Positions 27,460 to 35,643 of a stretch of 64,000 nucleotides of DNA are shown in pieces (the first letter of the stretch is position 1; each line of letters begins with the position of its first letter). This DNA is from Streptomyces collinus Tu 365 (GTDB lineage Bacteria > Actinomycetota > Actinomycetes > Streptomycetales > Streptomycetaceae): assembly GCF_000444875.1 (NCBI RefSeq), contig NC_021985.1, forward strand, positions 5,972,170-6,036,169. The letters are read 5' to 3'. A program made the translations under genes and the position numbers. The notes beneath the pieces were generated by a model. The model saw only the letters and a list, made by a program, of their open reading frames with translations, did no database searches and had not been told where the DNA came from.

Positions 27460-27648
27460 GTGAAGACGACGATGATGTTCCGCAACATAGCCAACCCGCG
27501 GCGCACGACGCTGGCGCACCTCGAGGACGCCGACGACCTGCAGACGCCCGAGCTGCCGGAGCACTCCGTCGACCTGCCCGCCCAGACGGCCAACCCCCGC
27601 CGCACCGTCCTGATGGAGGTCCCGGCAAGCGTGGCGGCCGGCGAGTAG
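27460..27648 (+). CDS. small protein with duplicated ANPRRT motif
   Basis: A 62-residue hypothetical protein ending VPASVAAGE. The start is uncertain: the GTG at 27460 has AGGA eight bases before it; ATGs at 27472, 27475 and 27424 are in frame. GC3 bias is strong only from about 27475 on. The motif ANPRRTTLAHLED is repeated as ANPRRTVLMEVP, separated by an acidic linker with LQTPELPEH. There are no Cys, no export signal and no membrane segment. Repeats of a basic NPRR box spaced by an acidic linker could be docking sites or the leader/core of a modified peptide, but there is no adjacent modifying enzyme. Function unknown. Confidence 0.5.
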   Translation: MKTTMMFRNIANPRRTTLAHLEDADDLQTPELPEHSVDLPAQTANPRRTVLMEVPASVAAGE

Positions 27649-27684
27649 CCGAGCGCACCCCCGCTGTCGAGCGCGGTCCGCGGG

Positions 27685-28200
27685 TCACGTCCCCGAGACG
27701 ATCCTCCGGGCCGCGCTCACTGTGTGCCGGTGCAGGTCCCGCAGCCGCCGCAGCACCGTGATCCGCTCACGGATCATCCCGCGCTGGATCCCGGCCTCGG
27801 CCCTCGCGCCCTGACGCCGCGGTCCCGCATCGCGTCCGCCTTTCCGTGGAATGCGGACTTCTTTCCGTAGAGCACGTCGCGCTGCTCCGCTTCGAGTTCC
27901 GGCGCGGGGTCTCTCGGCTGCGGCGGCAGATGGTATCCGTAGCGCGCCGCGACGGTCATGTCGGTTATTCCGTACCGGAGGTCCGAGGTCGCACCGGAGG
28001 TGCTTTTCCGCACGGGCCGGCAGGAAAGCCCGAAACCTTTCATGCAGTCGCGGGCCAGAATCTGCTGCGCGGACTCGATGACCGCGTACTCCGCGTCGCT
28101 GTAGCTGTAGGCCGCGAGGGTGCCGGCCCCGGGGACGACGGGCCGGGGGAGGCGTAGCCCGCCAGGAGTGCCGGCAGGGCGAGCAGCGCGGCGGTACACG
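27685..28200 (-). pseudogene. decayed secreted (lipo)protein gene
   Basis: Pieces of one streptomycete secreted-protein type are readable in three different frames on the minus strand. A hydrophobic signal-like stretch (CTAALLALPALLAGYAS, frame through about 28150-28200) has Tyr where a lipobox Cys would be. Next comes AAYSYSDAEYAVIESAQQILARDCM...YGITDMTVAARYGYHLP (about 27840-28115), and then a C-terminal helix EAGIQRGMIRERITVLRRLRDL ending at a TGA at 27685. The middle of the usual domain is missing. I infer frameshifts and internal deletion; the family is recognised only by general resemblance. Confidence 0.5.
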
Positions 28201-28210
28201 CCCCGCGTCG

Positions 28211-28338
28211 GCGCCTCGGTTCCACTTGTAGCAGCCGGTGCCGCGGAATGCGGTGAAGGAACCGGTCCGGCCGCTGTTGTAGAAGAAGATTCCGCAGTCC
28301 TTCTCCTCGTTCAGGCAGTAGCCGGAATGACGGCGGCG
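28211..28338 (-). pseudogene. fragment resembling an I36-type peptidase inhibitor
   Basis: One frame encodes HSGYCLNEEKDCGIFFYN followed by SGRTGSFTAFRGTGCYKWN, with three or four Cys and the C-G-x-F-Y pattern seen in I36 (SMI-like) inhibitors and similar small secreted Streptomyces proteins. It has no start codon with a ribosome site and no signal peptide, and runs into the remnant described above. It is probably the remains of a second gene or of a fusion. Confidence 0.35.
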
Positions 28339-28582
28339 ATGGTTTTCCGTGGGGGATACTGAAATCCTGATCCGGTCCGATCAATAGCGTTTCAGGCCAC
28401 GGAAAGAGGAGAGGCCGCCGAATGCCCGGGCGGGAAACGCGCGAAATTCGAAATTCCGGTACGCCGGTTTCCGGTGCGGAAAAGACGCGGTCGCCACGCC
28501 GTACTGCCCGAACGCCGGGCGGCCCGACCGGTTAACCTGGGGCGTCAGTACGCCGGTTCTCAGTAAGGGGCGCAAGGATCCC

Positions 28583-29368
28583 GTGCGCATCGCCAGGTTC
28601 TCCATCGACGGGAACGTCGCCTTCGGCGCGGTCGAGGGCGACAAGCAGGACGAACTCGTCCTCGACATCATCAAGGGCATCCCGTTCGCGGACTTCGAGC
28701 TGTCCGGGACGAAGGTGCCGCTGAGCAAGGTCAGGCTGCTGCCTCCGGTGCTCCCCAACAAGGTCGTGGCGTTCGGGCGCAACTACGCCGACCACGCCAG
28801 GGAGCTCGGCCACGAGGTGCCCGACGTCCCCTTCGCCTTCTTCAAGCCCTCCACCTCGGTCATCGGGCCCGGCGACGAGATCCGGTACCCGGCCTTCTCG
28901 CAGGAACTGCACCACGAGGCCGAGCTGGCCGTCGTCATCGGCCGCATGTGCCGCGAGGTCCCGCGCGAGCGCGTCAAGGACGTGGTCTTCGGCTACACCT
29001 GCGCCAACGACGTCACCGCCCGGGACGTGCAGAAGCGGGAGAAGCAGTGGGCGCGGGCCAAGGGCTTCGACACCTCCTGTCCGCTGGGCCCCTGGGTGGA
29101 GACGGACCTGGACCTCGACCGGGCGAACGACCTGACCGTCCAGCTCACCGTCAACGGTGACCAGCGCCAGCTCGGCCGCACCAGCGAGATGATCCATCCC
29201 ATCGAGGACCTGATCGTCAACATCTCCGAGGCCATGACCCTGCTGCCCGGCGACGTCATCCTCACCGGCACCCCCGCGGGGGTCGGCCCCCTGAACGTCG
29301 GCGACGAGGTCGCCGTCACCATCGAAGGCATCGGCACTCTCACCAACAAGGTTGTCAAGCGTGGCTAG
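28583..29368 (+). CDS. fumarylacetoacetate hydrolase (FAH) family protein
   Basis: A 261-residue FAH-fold enzyme starting with GTG at 28583 behind AAGGA. Metal-site and family motifs are present: PNKVVAFGRNYADHA, FFKPSTSVIGPGDEI, HHEAELAVVIGR, GYTCANDVTARDVQ, SCPLGPW and ILTGTPAGVGPL. Members hydrolyse, decarboxylate or isomerise short 2,4-diketo acids (fumarylpyruvate, oxaloacetate, homoprotocatechuate products). It overlaps gltX by 8 bp, an arrangement conserved in streptomycetes by my recollection; the substrate here is not determinable. Confidence 0.9.
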   Translation: MRIARFSIDGNVAFGAVEGDKQDELVLDIIKGIPFADFELSGTKVPLSKVRLLPPVLPNKVVAFGRNYADHARELGHEVPDVPFAFFKPSTSVIGPGDEIRYPAFSQELHHEAELAVVIGRMCREVPRERVKDVVFGYTCANDVTARDVQKREKQWARAKGFDTSCPLGPWVETDLDLDRANDLTVQLTVNGDQRQLGRTSEMIHPIEDLIVNISEAMTLLPGDVILTGTPAGVGPLNVGDEVAVTIEGIGTLTNKVVKRG

Positions 29369-30854
29369 CGCATCCGGCTCCCCAGTACGCGTCCGTTTCT
29401 GCCCCTCGCCCACCGGTAACCCCCACGTGGGCCTGGTCCGCACCGCCCTGTTCAACTGGGCGTTCGCCCGCCACCACCGGGACAGCGGTGCTCAGTTCGT
29501 ATTCCGCATCGAGGACACCGACGCGGCCCGCGACTCCGAGGAGTCGTACAACCAGCTCCTCGACGCGATGCGCTGGCTGGGCTTCGACTGGGACGAGGGC
29601 CCCGAGGTCGGCGGCCCGCACGCGCCGTACCGGCAGTCGCAGCGCATGGACCTGTACAAGGACGTCGCCGACAAGCTCCTCGAGGCCGGCCACGCCTACC
29701 ACTGCTACTGCTCCCAGGAGGAGCTGGACACCCGCCGCGAGGCCGCCCGCGCCGCCGGCAAGCCGTCCGGCTACGACGGGCACTGCCGCGACCTGAGCGA
29801 GGCGCAGGTCGAGGAGTACCGGGCCCTGGGCCGCTCCCCGATCGTCCGCTTCCGCATGCCCGACGAGACGATCACCTTCGACGACCTGGTCCGCGGCGAG
29901 ATCACGTACCTCCCGGAGAACGTGCCGGACTACGGCATCGTCCGCGCCAACGGCGCCCCGCTGTACACGCTGGTGAACCCGGTCGACGACGCGCTGATGG
30001 AGATCACCCACGTGCTGCGCGGCGAGGACCTGCTCTCCTCCACCCCGCGGCAGATCGCCCTGTACAAGGCGCTGACCGAGCTGGGCATCGCCAAGGCGAC
30101 TCCCGCCTTCGGCCACCTGCCCTACGTGATGGGCGAGGGCAACAAGAAGCTCTCCAAGCGTGACCCGCAGGCCTCGCTCAACCTCTACCGCGAGCGCGGC
30201 TTCCTGCCCGAGGGCCTGCTCAACTACCTGTCCCTGCTCGGCTGGTCGCTCTCGGCCGACCAGGACATTTTCTCGGTCGAGGAGATGGTCGCGGCCTTCG
30301 ACATCAAGGACGTGAACCCCAACCCGGCGCGCTTCGACCTGAAGAAGTGCGAGGCGATCAACGCCGACCACATCCGGATGCTCGACGTGAAGGACTTCAC
30401 GGAGCGCTGCGCGCCCTGGCTGAGGGCCCCCTTCGCCACCTGGGCGCCGGAGGACTTCGACGAGACCAAGTGGCGGGCGATCGCGCCGCACGCGCAGACC
30501 CGTCTGAAGGTCCTCTCCGAGATCACGGAGAACGTCGACTTCCTGTTCCTGCCGGAGCCGGTCTTCGACGAGGCGAGCTGGGCGAAGGCGATGAAGGAGG
30601 GCTCCGACGCCCTGCTCCGCACGGCCCGGGAGAAGCTGGAGGCGGCCGACTGGGCGTCCCCCGACTCCCTCAAGGAGGCCGTCCTGGCGGCCGGTGAGGC
30701 CCACGGCCTCAAGCTCGGCAAGGCCCAGGCGCCGGTCCGCGTCGCCGTCACCGGCCGCACCGTCGGCCTGCCCCTCTTCGAGTCCCTCGAGGTCCTGGGC
30801 AAGGAGAAGACGCTGGCCCGCATCGACGCGGCGCTGGCGAAGCTGGCCGCGTAG
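29361..30854 (+). CDS. gltX: glutamyl-tRNA synthetase
   Basis: A 497-residue class I synthetase. The GTG at 29361 overlaps the stop of the FAH gene; a TTG three codons upstream is less likely. The HIGH motif reads PSPTGNPHVG and the KMSKS motif reads KKLSKRD. RIEDTD, NGAPLYTL and the helical anticodon-binding C-terminus complete the match. It charges tRNA-Glu; in actinobacteria it is non-discriminating and also makes Glu-tRNA-Gln for GatCAB. Fittingly, an array of three Glu and two Gln tRNA genes lies 0.9 kb downstream. A 21-bp hairpin follows the gene. Confidence 0.96.
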   Translation: MASASGSPVRVRFCPSPTGNPHVGLVRTALFNWAFARHHRDSGAQFVFRIEDTDAARDSEESYNQLLDAMRWLGFDWDEGPEVGGPHAPYRQSQRMDLYKDVADKLLEAGHAYHCYCSQEELDTRREAARAAGKPSGYDGHCRDLSEAQVEEYRALGRSPIVRFRMPDETITFDDLVRGEITYLPENVPDYGIVRANGAPLYTLVNPVDDALMEITHVLRGEDLLSSTPRQIALYKALTELGIAKATPAFGHLPYVMGEGNKKLSKRDPQASLNLYRERGFLPEGLLNYLSLLGWSLSADQDIFSVEEMVAAFDIKDVNPNPARFDLKKCEAINADHIRMLDVKDFTERCAPWLRAPFATWAPEDFDETKWRAIAPHAQTRLKVLSEITENVDFLFLPEPVFDEASWAKAMKEGSDALLRTAREKLEAADWASPDSLKEAVLAAGEAHGLKLGKAQAPVRVAVTGRTVGLPLFESLEVLGKEKTLARIDAALAKLAA

Positions 30855-30865
30855 CGGACGCCCTG

Positions 30866-30910
30866 CGCCGAGGGGCGGCACCCGGGACCCCCGGGTGCCG
30901 CCCCTCGGCG
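30866..30910 (+). terminator. terminator of gltX
   Basis: A perfect 21-bp inverted repeat (arms 30866-30886 and 30890-30910) with a 3-base loop, 11 bp past the gltX stop. Confidence 0.88.
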
Positions 30911-30973
30911 TCCACGCGTCCGTCGCCGGCATCCGGGGGACGGGAGGGCGGCGCGCCGGTTACCGTCGGTGTC

Positions 30974-31705
30974 ATGACGATCAGAGCCGTCGTCTGGGAC
31001 GTCGACGACACCCTTTTCGACTACACGACCGCCGACCGCGAGGGCATGCGCGCCCACCTGGCCGCCGAGGGGCTGCTCGCCGGGTACGCGACCCCGGAGC
31101 AGGCGCTCGGACGGTGGCGGGAGATCACCGACCGGCAGTGGGCCCGCTTCTCGGCGGGGGAGGTCTCCTTCGACGGGCAGCGCCGCGACCGCGTGCGGGT
31201 CTTCCTCGACCGGGAGCTGTCCGACGCGGAGGCGGACGCCTGGTTCCGGCGTTACATCGGTCACTACGAGGCCGCCTGGGCGCTCTTCCCGGACGTGCTG
31301 CCCGCCCTGGACGCCCTCGCCGGCAGCCACCGGCACGCCGTCCTGTCGAACTCCAGCCTCACGGTCCAGGAGCACAAGCTGCGCACCCTCGGTCTCCTCG
31401 ACCGCTTCGAGAGCGTGCTGTGCGCCGCCGAGCTGGGCGTCTCCAAGCCCGAGCCCGGCGCCTTCCTCGCGGCCTGCGAAGCCCTCGGCCTGCCCCCGGG
31501 CCAGGTGGCGTACGTGGGCGACCACCCGGAGATCGACGGCCGGGGCGCCGCCGAGGCCGGGCTGCTGTCCGTGTGGATCGACCGCGGCGGGGTGTACCCG
31601 AGGGACCCGGACGCCGTCTCGGCGCACCGGATCTCGACCCTGGCCGAACTGCCCGCGCTGGTCCGCTCCGATACTCGTTTTGGAGCCCCGTCCACCTTCG
31701 GGTAA
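30974..31705 (+). CDS. HAD-superfamily hydrolase
   Basis: A 243-residue protein. Motif I is WDVDDTLFD (Asp9, Asp11), motif II LSNSS, motif III the Lys in GVSKPEPGAF, and motif IV GDHPEIDGRGA. A C1-type helical cap lies between motifs I and II. This is the phosphatase (YjjG/phosphoglycolate-like) subclass acting on small phosphorylated metabolites in the cytoplasm. It is a single gene between gltX and the tRNA array. Substrate unknown. Confidence 0.9.
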   Translation: MTIRAVVWDVDDTLFDYTTADREGMRAHLAAEGLLAGYATPEQALGRWREITDRQWARFSAGEVSFDGQRRDRVRVFLDRELSDAEADAWFRRYIGHYEAAWALFPDVLPALDALAGSHRHAVLSNSSLTVQEHKLRTLGLLDRFESVLCAAELGVSKPEPGAFLAACEALGLPPGQVAYVGDHPEIDGRGAAEAGLLSVWIDRGGVYPRDPDAVSAHRISTLAELPALVRSDTRFGAPSTFG

Positions 31706-31796
31706 TGTTCTTCCTGCGCCGCCGGGGAGCGGGCCGAAAGGCCGGAACCCGGGGGAGCGAACTAGAACGAGATCCCCTCAGGGGCTTGAGTTCCAG

Positions 31797-31868
31797 TGGC
31801 CTATGGTGTAATTGGCAGCACGACTGATTCTGGTTCAGTTAGTCTTGGTTCGAGTCCAGGTAGGCCAG
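31797..31868 (+). tRNA. tRNA-Gln (CTG anticodon), copy 1
   Basis: 72 bases. The acceptor arm TGGCCTA pairs with TAGGCCA; the anticodon stem ACTGA/TCAGT encloses loop TTCTGGT with anticodon CTG; the T-arm has GGTTCGAGTCC. No CCA is encoded. It differs from copy 2 only by a compensated pair in the acceptor stem. Confidence 0.95.
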
Positions 31869-31889
31869 CTCGCAGAGCTCATCTGCAAA

Positions 31890-31962
31890 GCCCCCGTTGT
31901 GTAGCGGCCTAGCACGCTGCCCTCTCAAGGCAGTAGCGCCGGTTCGAATCCGGTCGGGGGTA
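31890..31962 (+). tRNA. tRNA-Glu (CTC anticodon), copy 1
   Basis: 73 bases starting GCCCCCG with CGGGGGT at the 3' side. The anticodon stem CTGCC/GGCAG encloses CTCTCAA (anticodon CTC), and the T-arm has CGGTTCGAATCCG. It differs from the other two Glu copies by a compensated base pair in the anticodon stem. Confidence 0.95.
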
Positions 31963-31991
31963 CTGATCTCGATCAAGTCGGGATCGCTAGG

Positions 31992-32064
31992 GCCCCCGTT
32001 GTGTAGCGGCCTAGCACGCCGCCCTCTCAAGGCGGTAGCGCCGGTTCGAATCCGGTCGGGGGTA
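31992..32064 (+). tRNA. tRNA-Glu (CTC anticodon), copy 2
   Basis: 73 bases, identical to copy 3 (32185-32257). The anticodon stem is CCGCC/GGCGG. Confidence 0.95.
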
Positions 32065-32084
32065 CGACTGGTCTAAACCATCAT

Positions 32085-32156
32085 TGGTCTATGGTGTAAT
32101 TGGCAGCACGACTGATTCTGGTTCAGTTAGTCTTGGTTCGAGTCCAGGTAGACCAG
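32085..32156 (+). tRNA. tRNA-Gln (CTG anticodon), copy 2
   Basis: 72 bases. The acceptor TGGTCTA pairs with TAGACCA; otherwise it is identical to copy 1. Confidence 0.95.
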
Positions 32157-32184
32157 CTCGGATCTGCGGAAACGTAAGATCCTC

Positions 32185-32257
32185 GCCCCCGTTGTGTAGC
32201 GGCCTAGCACGCCGCCCTCTCAAGGCGGTAGCGCCGGTTCGAATCCGGTCGGGGGTA
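32185..32257 (+). tRNA. tRNA-Glu (CTC anticodon), copy 3
   Basis: 73 bases, identical to copy 2. It is the last of five tRNAs, directly followed by a terminator hairpin. Confidence 0.95.
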
Positions 32258-32261
32258 CGAC

Positions 32262-32295
32262 ACGAAGGCCCTCCACCTCGGTGGAGGGCCTTCGT
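32262..32295 (+). terminator. terminator of the tRNA array
   Basis: A perfect 15-bp stem (arms 32262-32276 and 32281-32295) with loop CTCG, five bases after the last tRNA. Confidence 0.88.
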
Positions 32296-32449
32296 CGTGT
32301 CCGGGGCCTGCCGGCGGCGGCAACTCGACGTACGGGGTGAGTTGTTTGGCCTGCCGCCCGGCGGCGGGCGCCGACGCGCCTCGGCCGGTCCCGGCGGAGC
32401 ACGGTGCCGCGGCGTTGGGGCGACCGTGTTCCGGCGGGACCGCGCCGGT

Positions 32450-33166
32450 TCAGCCCGTGCGGCGCAGGGCCTCGGAGAGGCGGGACGCGGCGTCGATGAC
32501 GGCCTGGGCGTGCATCCGGCCCGGGTGCCGGGTCAGGCGCTCGATGGGGCCGGAGACGGAGACGGCGGCCACCACGCGGTTGGAGGGGCCGCGCACGGGC
32601 GCGGAGACGGACGCGACGCCCGGCTCGCGCTCGCCGATGGACTGGGCCCAGCCGCGCCGCCGTACGCCCGACAGGGCCGTCGCCGTGAAGCGGGCGCCCT
32701 GCAGACCCCGGTGCAGCCGCTCGGGCTCCTCCCAGGCCATCAGGATCTGCGCCGAGGAGCCGGCCTTCATGGTCAGCGTGGAGCCGACCGGGACCGTGTC
32801 CCGCAGGCCGGACAGGCGTTCCGCCGCGGCCACGCAGATCCGCATGTCACCCTGGCGGCGATAGAGCTGCGCGCTCTCACCGGTGACGTCGCGGAGGTGG
32901 GTGAGCACGGGGCCCGCCGTGGCGAGCAGCCGGTCCTCGCCGGCCGCGGCCGCGAGCTCCGCGAGGCGCGGGCCGAGGATGAACCGGCCCTGCATGTCGC
33001 GTGCCACCATGCGGTGGTGTTCCAGGGCCACGGCCAGGCGGTGGGCCGTGGGTCGTGCCAGTCCGGTGGCCCCGACCAGACCCGCGAGGGTGGCCGGACC
33101 GGACTCCAGAGCGCTCAGGACGAGGGCCGCCTTGTCCAGAACGCCGACGCCGCTACTGTTGTCCAT
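32450..33166 (-). CDS. ndgR: IclR-family regulator of amino acid metabolism
   Basis: A 238-residue IclR-type regulator. The ATG at 33166 gives MDNSSGVGVLDKAA, the known length and N-terminus of streptomycete NdgR/AreB proteins. The winged helix covers about residues 8-70 (LAGLVGATGLARPTAHRLAVAL as recognition region) and the ligand-binding IclR domain follows (SAQLYRRQGDMRICVAAAE, VGSTLTMKAGSSAQILMAW). NdgR controls leucine biosynthesis, quorum-type signals and antibiotic production and binds the leuC upstream region in S. coelicolor. Here it is divergent from leuCD with 188 bp between, and inverted repeats lie in that space. Confidence 0.93.
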   Translation of the reverse strand: MDNSSGVGVLDKAALVLSALESGPATLAGLVGATGLARPTAHRLAVALEHHRMVARDMQGRFILGPRLAELAAAAGEDRLLATAGPVLTHLRDVTGESAQLYRRQGDMRICVAAAERLSGLRDTVPVGSTLTMKAGSSAQILMAWEEPERLHRGLQGARFTATALSGVRRRGWAQSIGEREPGVASVSAPVRGPSNRVVAAVSVSGPIERLTRHPGRMHAQAVIDAASRLSEALRRTG

Positions 33167-33180
33167 GCAACGATACTCCC

Positions 33181-33219
33181 GTCTCACTCTGTGAAACGCA
33201 AGTTCAATTTTCCATGGAA
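33181..33219. promoter_or_regulatory. candidate NdgR operator region between ndgR and leuC
   Basis: GTCTCAC (33181-33187) and GTGAAAC (33191-33197) form a 6-of-7 inverted repeat with spacer TCT, 15 bp from the ndgR start. A perfect palindrome TTCCATGGAA lies at 33210-33219. This is the AT-richest part of the divergent region. IclR-type binding here is inferred from position. Confidence 0.4.
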
Positions 33220-33354
33220 CGCGCCACTCTGGAATCACACAGCGGCCCGTGGACCACGGGGCCTGGCGGCGGACGCCCGAACCGGGGCGCGGGCAGCCGC
33301 TTCCTGAAGATCTCTAGTTGTGTCGGTGGAAGCGTGCCGACCGGAGGGAAAGCG

Positions 33355-34779
33355 ATGGGTAGGACACTCGCGGAGAAGGTCTGGGACGACCACGTCGTCC
33401 GGCGCGCCGAGGGCGAGCCCGACCTCCTCTACATCGATCTGCACCTGCTGCACGAGGTGACCAGCCCGCAGGCCTTCGACGGCCTGCGGCTCAGCGGCCG
33501 CAAGGTGCGCCGCCTCGACCTCACCATCGCGACCGAGGACCACAACACCCCGACCCTCGACATCGACAAGCCGATCGCCGACCCGGTCTCCCGGGCCCAG
33601 CTGGAGACGCTGCGCAAGAACTGCGCCGAGTTCGGCGTGCGCCTGCACCCGCTCGGCGACGTCGAGCAGGGTGTCGTGCACGTCGTGGGTCCGCAGCTGG
33701 GTCTGACCCAGCCCGGTACCACGGTCGTCTGCGGCGACTCCCACACCTCCACGCACGGCGCCTTCGGCGCGCTGGCGTTCGGCATCGGCACCTCGCAGGT
33801 CGAGCACGTGCTGGCCACCCAGACGCTGCCGCTGGCCCGCCCGAAGACCATGGCGATCACGGTCGACGGCGAGCTGCCCGAGGGCGTCACCGCCAAGGAC
33901 CTGATCCTGGCGATCATCGCGAAGATCGGCACCGGCGGCGGCCAGGGCTACATCCTGGAGTACCGCGGCTCCGCCATCGAGAAGCTCTCGATGGAGGCCC
34001 GGATGACCATCTGCAACATGTCGATCGAGGCCGGTGCCCGCGCGGGCATGATCGCCCCCGACGAGACCACCTTCGCCTACCTCCAGGGCCGCCCGCACGC
34101 CCCCGAGGGCGCCGACTGGGACGCGGCGGTCGCGTACTGGAGGACGCTGCGCACCGACGAGGACGCCGTCTTCGACGCCGAGGTGCACATCGACGCCGCC
34201 GCACTGTCGCCGTTCGTCACCTGGGGTACCAACCCCGGCCAGGGCGCACCGCTTTCGGCCGCCGTCCCCGACCCGGCTTCGTACGAAGACGCTTCGGAGC
34301 GCCTGGCCGCCGAAAAGGCCCTGGAGTACATGGGGTTGGACGCCGGACAGCCGCTGCGCTCCATCAAGGTGGACACCGTCTTCGTAGGCTCCTGCACCAA
34401 CGGGCGCATCGAGGACCTGCGTGCCGCCGCCGACCTGCTGCGGGGCCGCAAAGTCGCCGACGGGGTACGGATGCTGGTCGTCCCGGGCTCCGCGCGGGTC
34501 GGTCTGCAGGCCGTCTCCGAGGGCCTGGACGTGGTCTTCAAGGAGGCCGGCGCCGAATGGCGGCACGCGGGCTGCTCGATGTGCCTCGGCATGAACCCCG
34601 ACCAGCTGGCCCCGGGCGAGCGTTCCGCGTCCACCTCCAACCGCAACTTCGAGGGACGGCAGGGCAAGGGCGGCCGCACCCACCTGGTGTCGCCGCAGGT
34701 CGCGGCCGCGACCGCCGTCCTCGGCCACCTGGCCTCGCCCGCCGACCTGTCCGACGCCCCCGTGCCCGCTGGAGTCTGA
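33355..34779 (+). CDS. leuC: 3-isopropylmalate dehydratase large subunit
   Basis: A 474-residue aconitase-family protein, starting with ATG at 33355 after CCGGAGGGAA. The [4Fe-4S] cysteines are seen in GSCTNGR and in CSMCLGMN, and GDSHTSTHGAFGALAFGIGTSQVEHV is present in order. With LeuD it isomerises 2-isopropylmalate to 3-isopropylmalate for leucine. leuD follows after 5 bp; ndgR is divergent upstream. Confidence 0.97.
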   Translation: MGRTLAEKVWDDHVVRRAEGEPDLLYIDLHLLHEVTSPQAFDGLRLSGRKVRRLDLTIATEDHNTPTLDIDKPIADPVSRAQLETLRKNCAEFGVRLHPLGDVEQGVVHVVGPQLGLTQPGTTVVCGDSHTSTHGAFGALAFGIGTSQVEHVLATQTLPLARPKTMAITVDGELPEGVTAKDLILAIIAKIGTGGGQGYILEYRGSAIEKLSMEARMTICNMSIEAGARAGMIAPDETTFAYLQGRPHAPEGADWDAAVAYWRTLRTDEDAVFDAEVHIDAAALSPFVTWGTNPGQGAPLSAAVPDPASYEDASERLAAEKALEYMGLDAGQPLRSIKVDTVFVGSCTNGRIEDLRAAADLLRGRKVADGVRMLVVPGSARVGLQAVSEGLDVVFKEAGAEWRHAGCSMCLGMNPDQLAPGERSASTSNRNFEGRQGKGGRTHLVSPQVAAATAVLGHLASPADLSDAPVPAGV

Positions 34780-34784
34780 GAACC

Positions 34785-35378
34785 ATGGAAGCCTTCACCA
34801 CCCACACCGGCCGGGCCGTCCCGCTGCGCCGCAGCAACGTCGACACCGACCAGATCATCCCCGCCCACTGGCTCAAGAAGGTGACCCGGGACGGCTTCGA
34901 GGACGGGCTGTTCGAGGCCTGGCGCAAGGACGAGTCCTTCATCCTCAACCGGCCCGAGCGCCAGGGCGCCACGGTCCTGGTGGCCGGCCCCGACTTCGGC
35001 ACCGGCTCCTCCCGGGAGCACGCCGTCTGGGCGCTGCAGAACTACGGCTTCAAGGCCGTGATCTCCTCCCGCTTCGCGGACATCTTCCGGGGCAACTCGC
35101 TGAAGAACGGGCTGCTCACGGTGGTCCTCGACCAGAAGGTCGTGGACGCGCTGTGGGAGCTGACCGAGGCCGACCCCACGGCCGAGGTCACGGTGGACCT
35201 CGAGGCCCGTGAGGTGCGCGCCCAGGGCGTCACCGCCGCCTTCGAGCTGGACGAGAACTCCCGCTGGCGGCTGCTCAACGGCCTGGACGACATCTCCCTC
35301 ACGCTCCAGAACGAGGGCGACATCGCCGCCTACGAGGACAAGCGCCCCGCCTACAAGCCGCGCACCCTCCAGAGCTGA
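34785..35378 (+). CDS. leuD: 3-isopropylmalate dehydratase small subunit
   Basis: A 197-residue swivel-domain subunit. MEAFTTHTGRAVPLRRSNVDTDQIIPAHWLK, then GPDFGTGSSREHAVWAL and ISSRFADIFRGNSLKNGLL are the family landmarks, in that order. The ATG at 34785 is 5 bp after the leuC stop and uses a GGAG site inside leuC, so the subunits are coupled. A 16-bp hairpin follows. Confidence 0.97.
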   Translation: MEAFTTHTGRAVPLRRSNVDTDQIIPAHWLKKVTRDGFEDGLFEAWRKDESFILNRPERQGATVLVAGPDFGTGSSREHAVWALQNYGFKAVISSRFADIFRGNSLKNGLLTVVLDQKVVDALWELTEADPTAEVTVDLEAREVRAQGVTAAFELDENSRWRLLNGLDDISLTLQNEGDIAAYEDKRPAYKPRTLQS

Positions 35379-35424
35379 TCCCCGGCGGCCGGACAAGTCG
35401 AGTTTCGGTCACCGCAACACTCCC

Positions 35425-35459
35425 GCCGTACCCCCGATCGCCACGATCGGGGGTACGGC
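35425..35459 (+). terminator. terminator of leuCD
   Basis: A perfect 16-bp inverted repeat (arms 35425-35440 and 35444-35459) with a 3-base loop, 46 bp after leuD. Confidence 0.85.
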
Positions 35460-35643
35460 CGTTTCTGCACCCGAACGGCCCCCTGCCGCTCCGGTCGGCC
35501 GGTCAACTTCCCACGTTAAACGCCTCGTTGGCCGGGTACGCGGTCACCGGTACCGCGGCGCCGGAAAGTGCCGAGATGGCTGTACGGGGCGGCAGTTGCA
35601 CCCTGCGCAGGCGACAACTCGCCCCAGATGGCACAATCTGTGC

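Noticed and set aside
27774..28199. A single intact 141-residue gene on the minus strand
   Set aside because: The family-like sequence covers only the middle; the start is out of frame with the signal-like segment and the C-terminal helix is in another frame, so it is better read as a pseudogene.
28381..28782. Minus-strand frame upstream of the FAH gene
   Set aside because: Half of it is antisense to the FAH coding region and the rest lacks any recognisable feature or ribosome site.
31797..32257. Integration (att) site at the tRNA array
   Set aside because: No integrase, no partial tRNA duplicate and no foreign block lie on either side.
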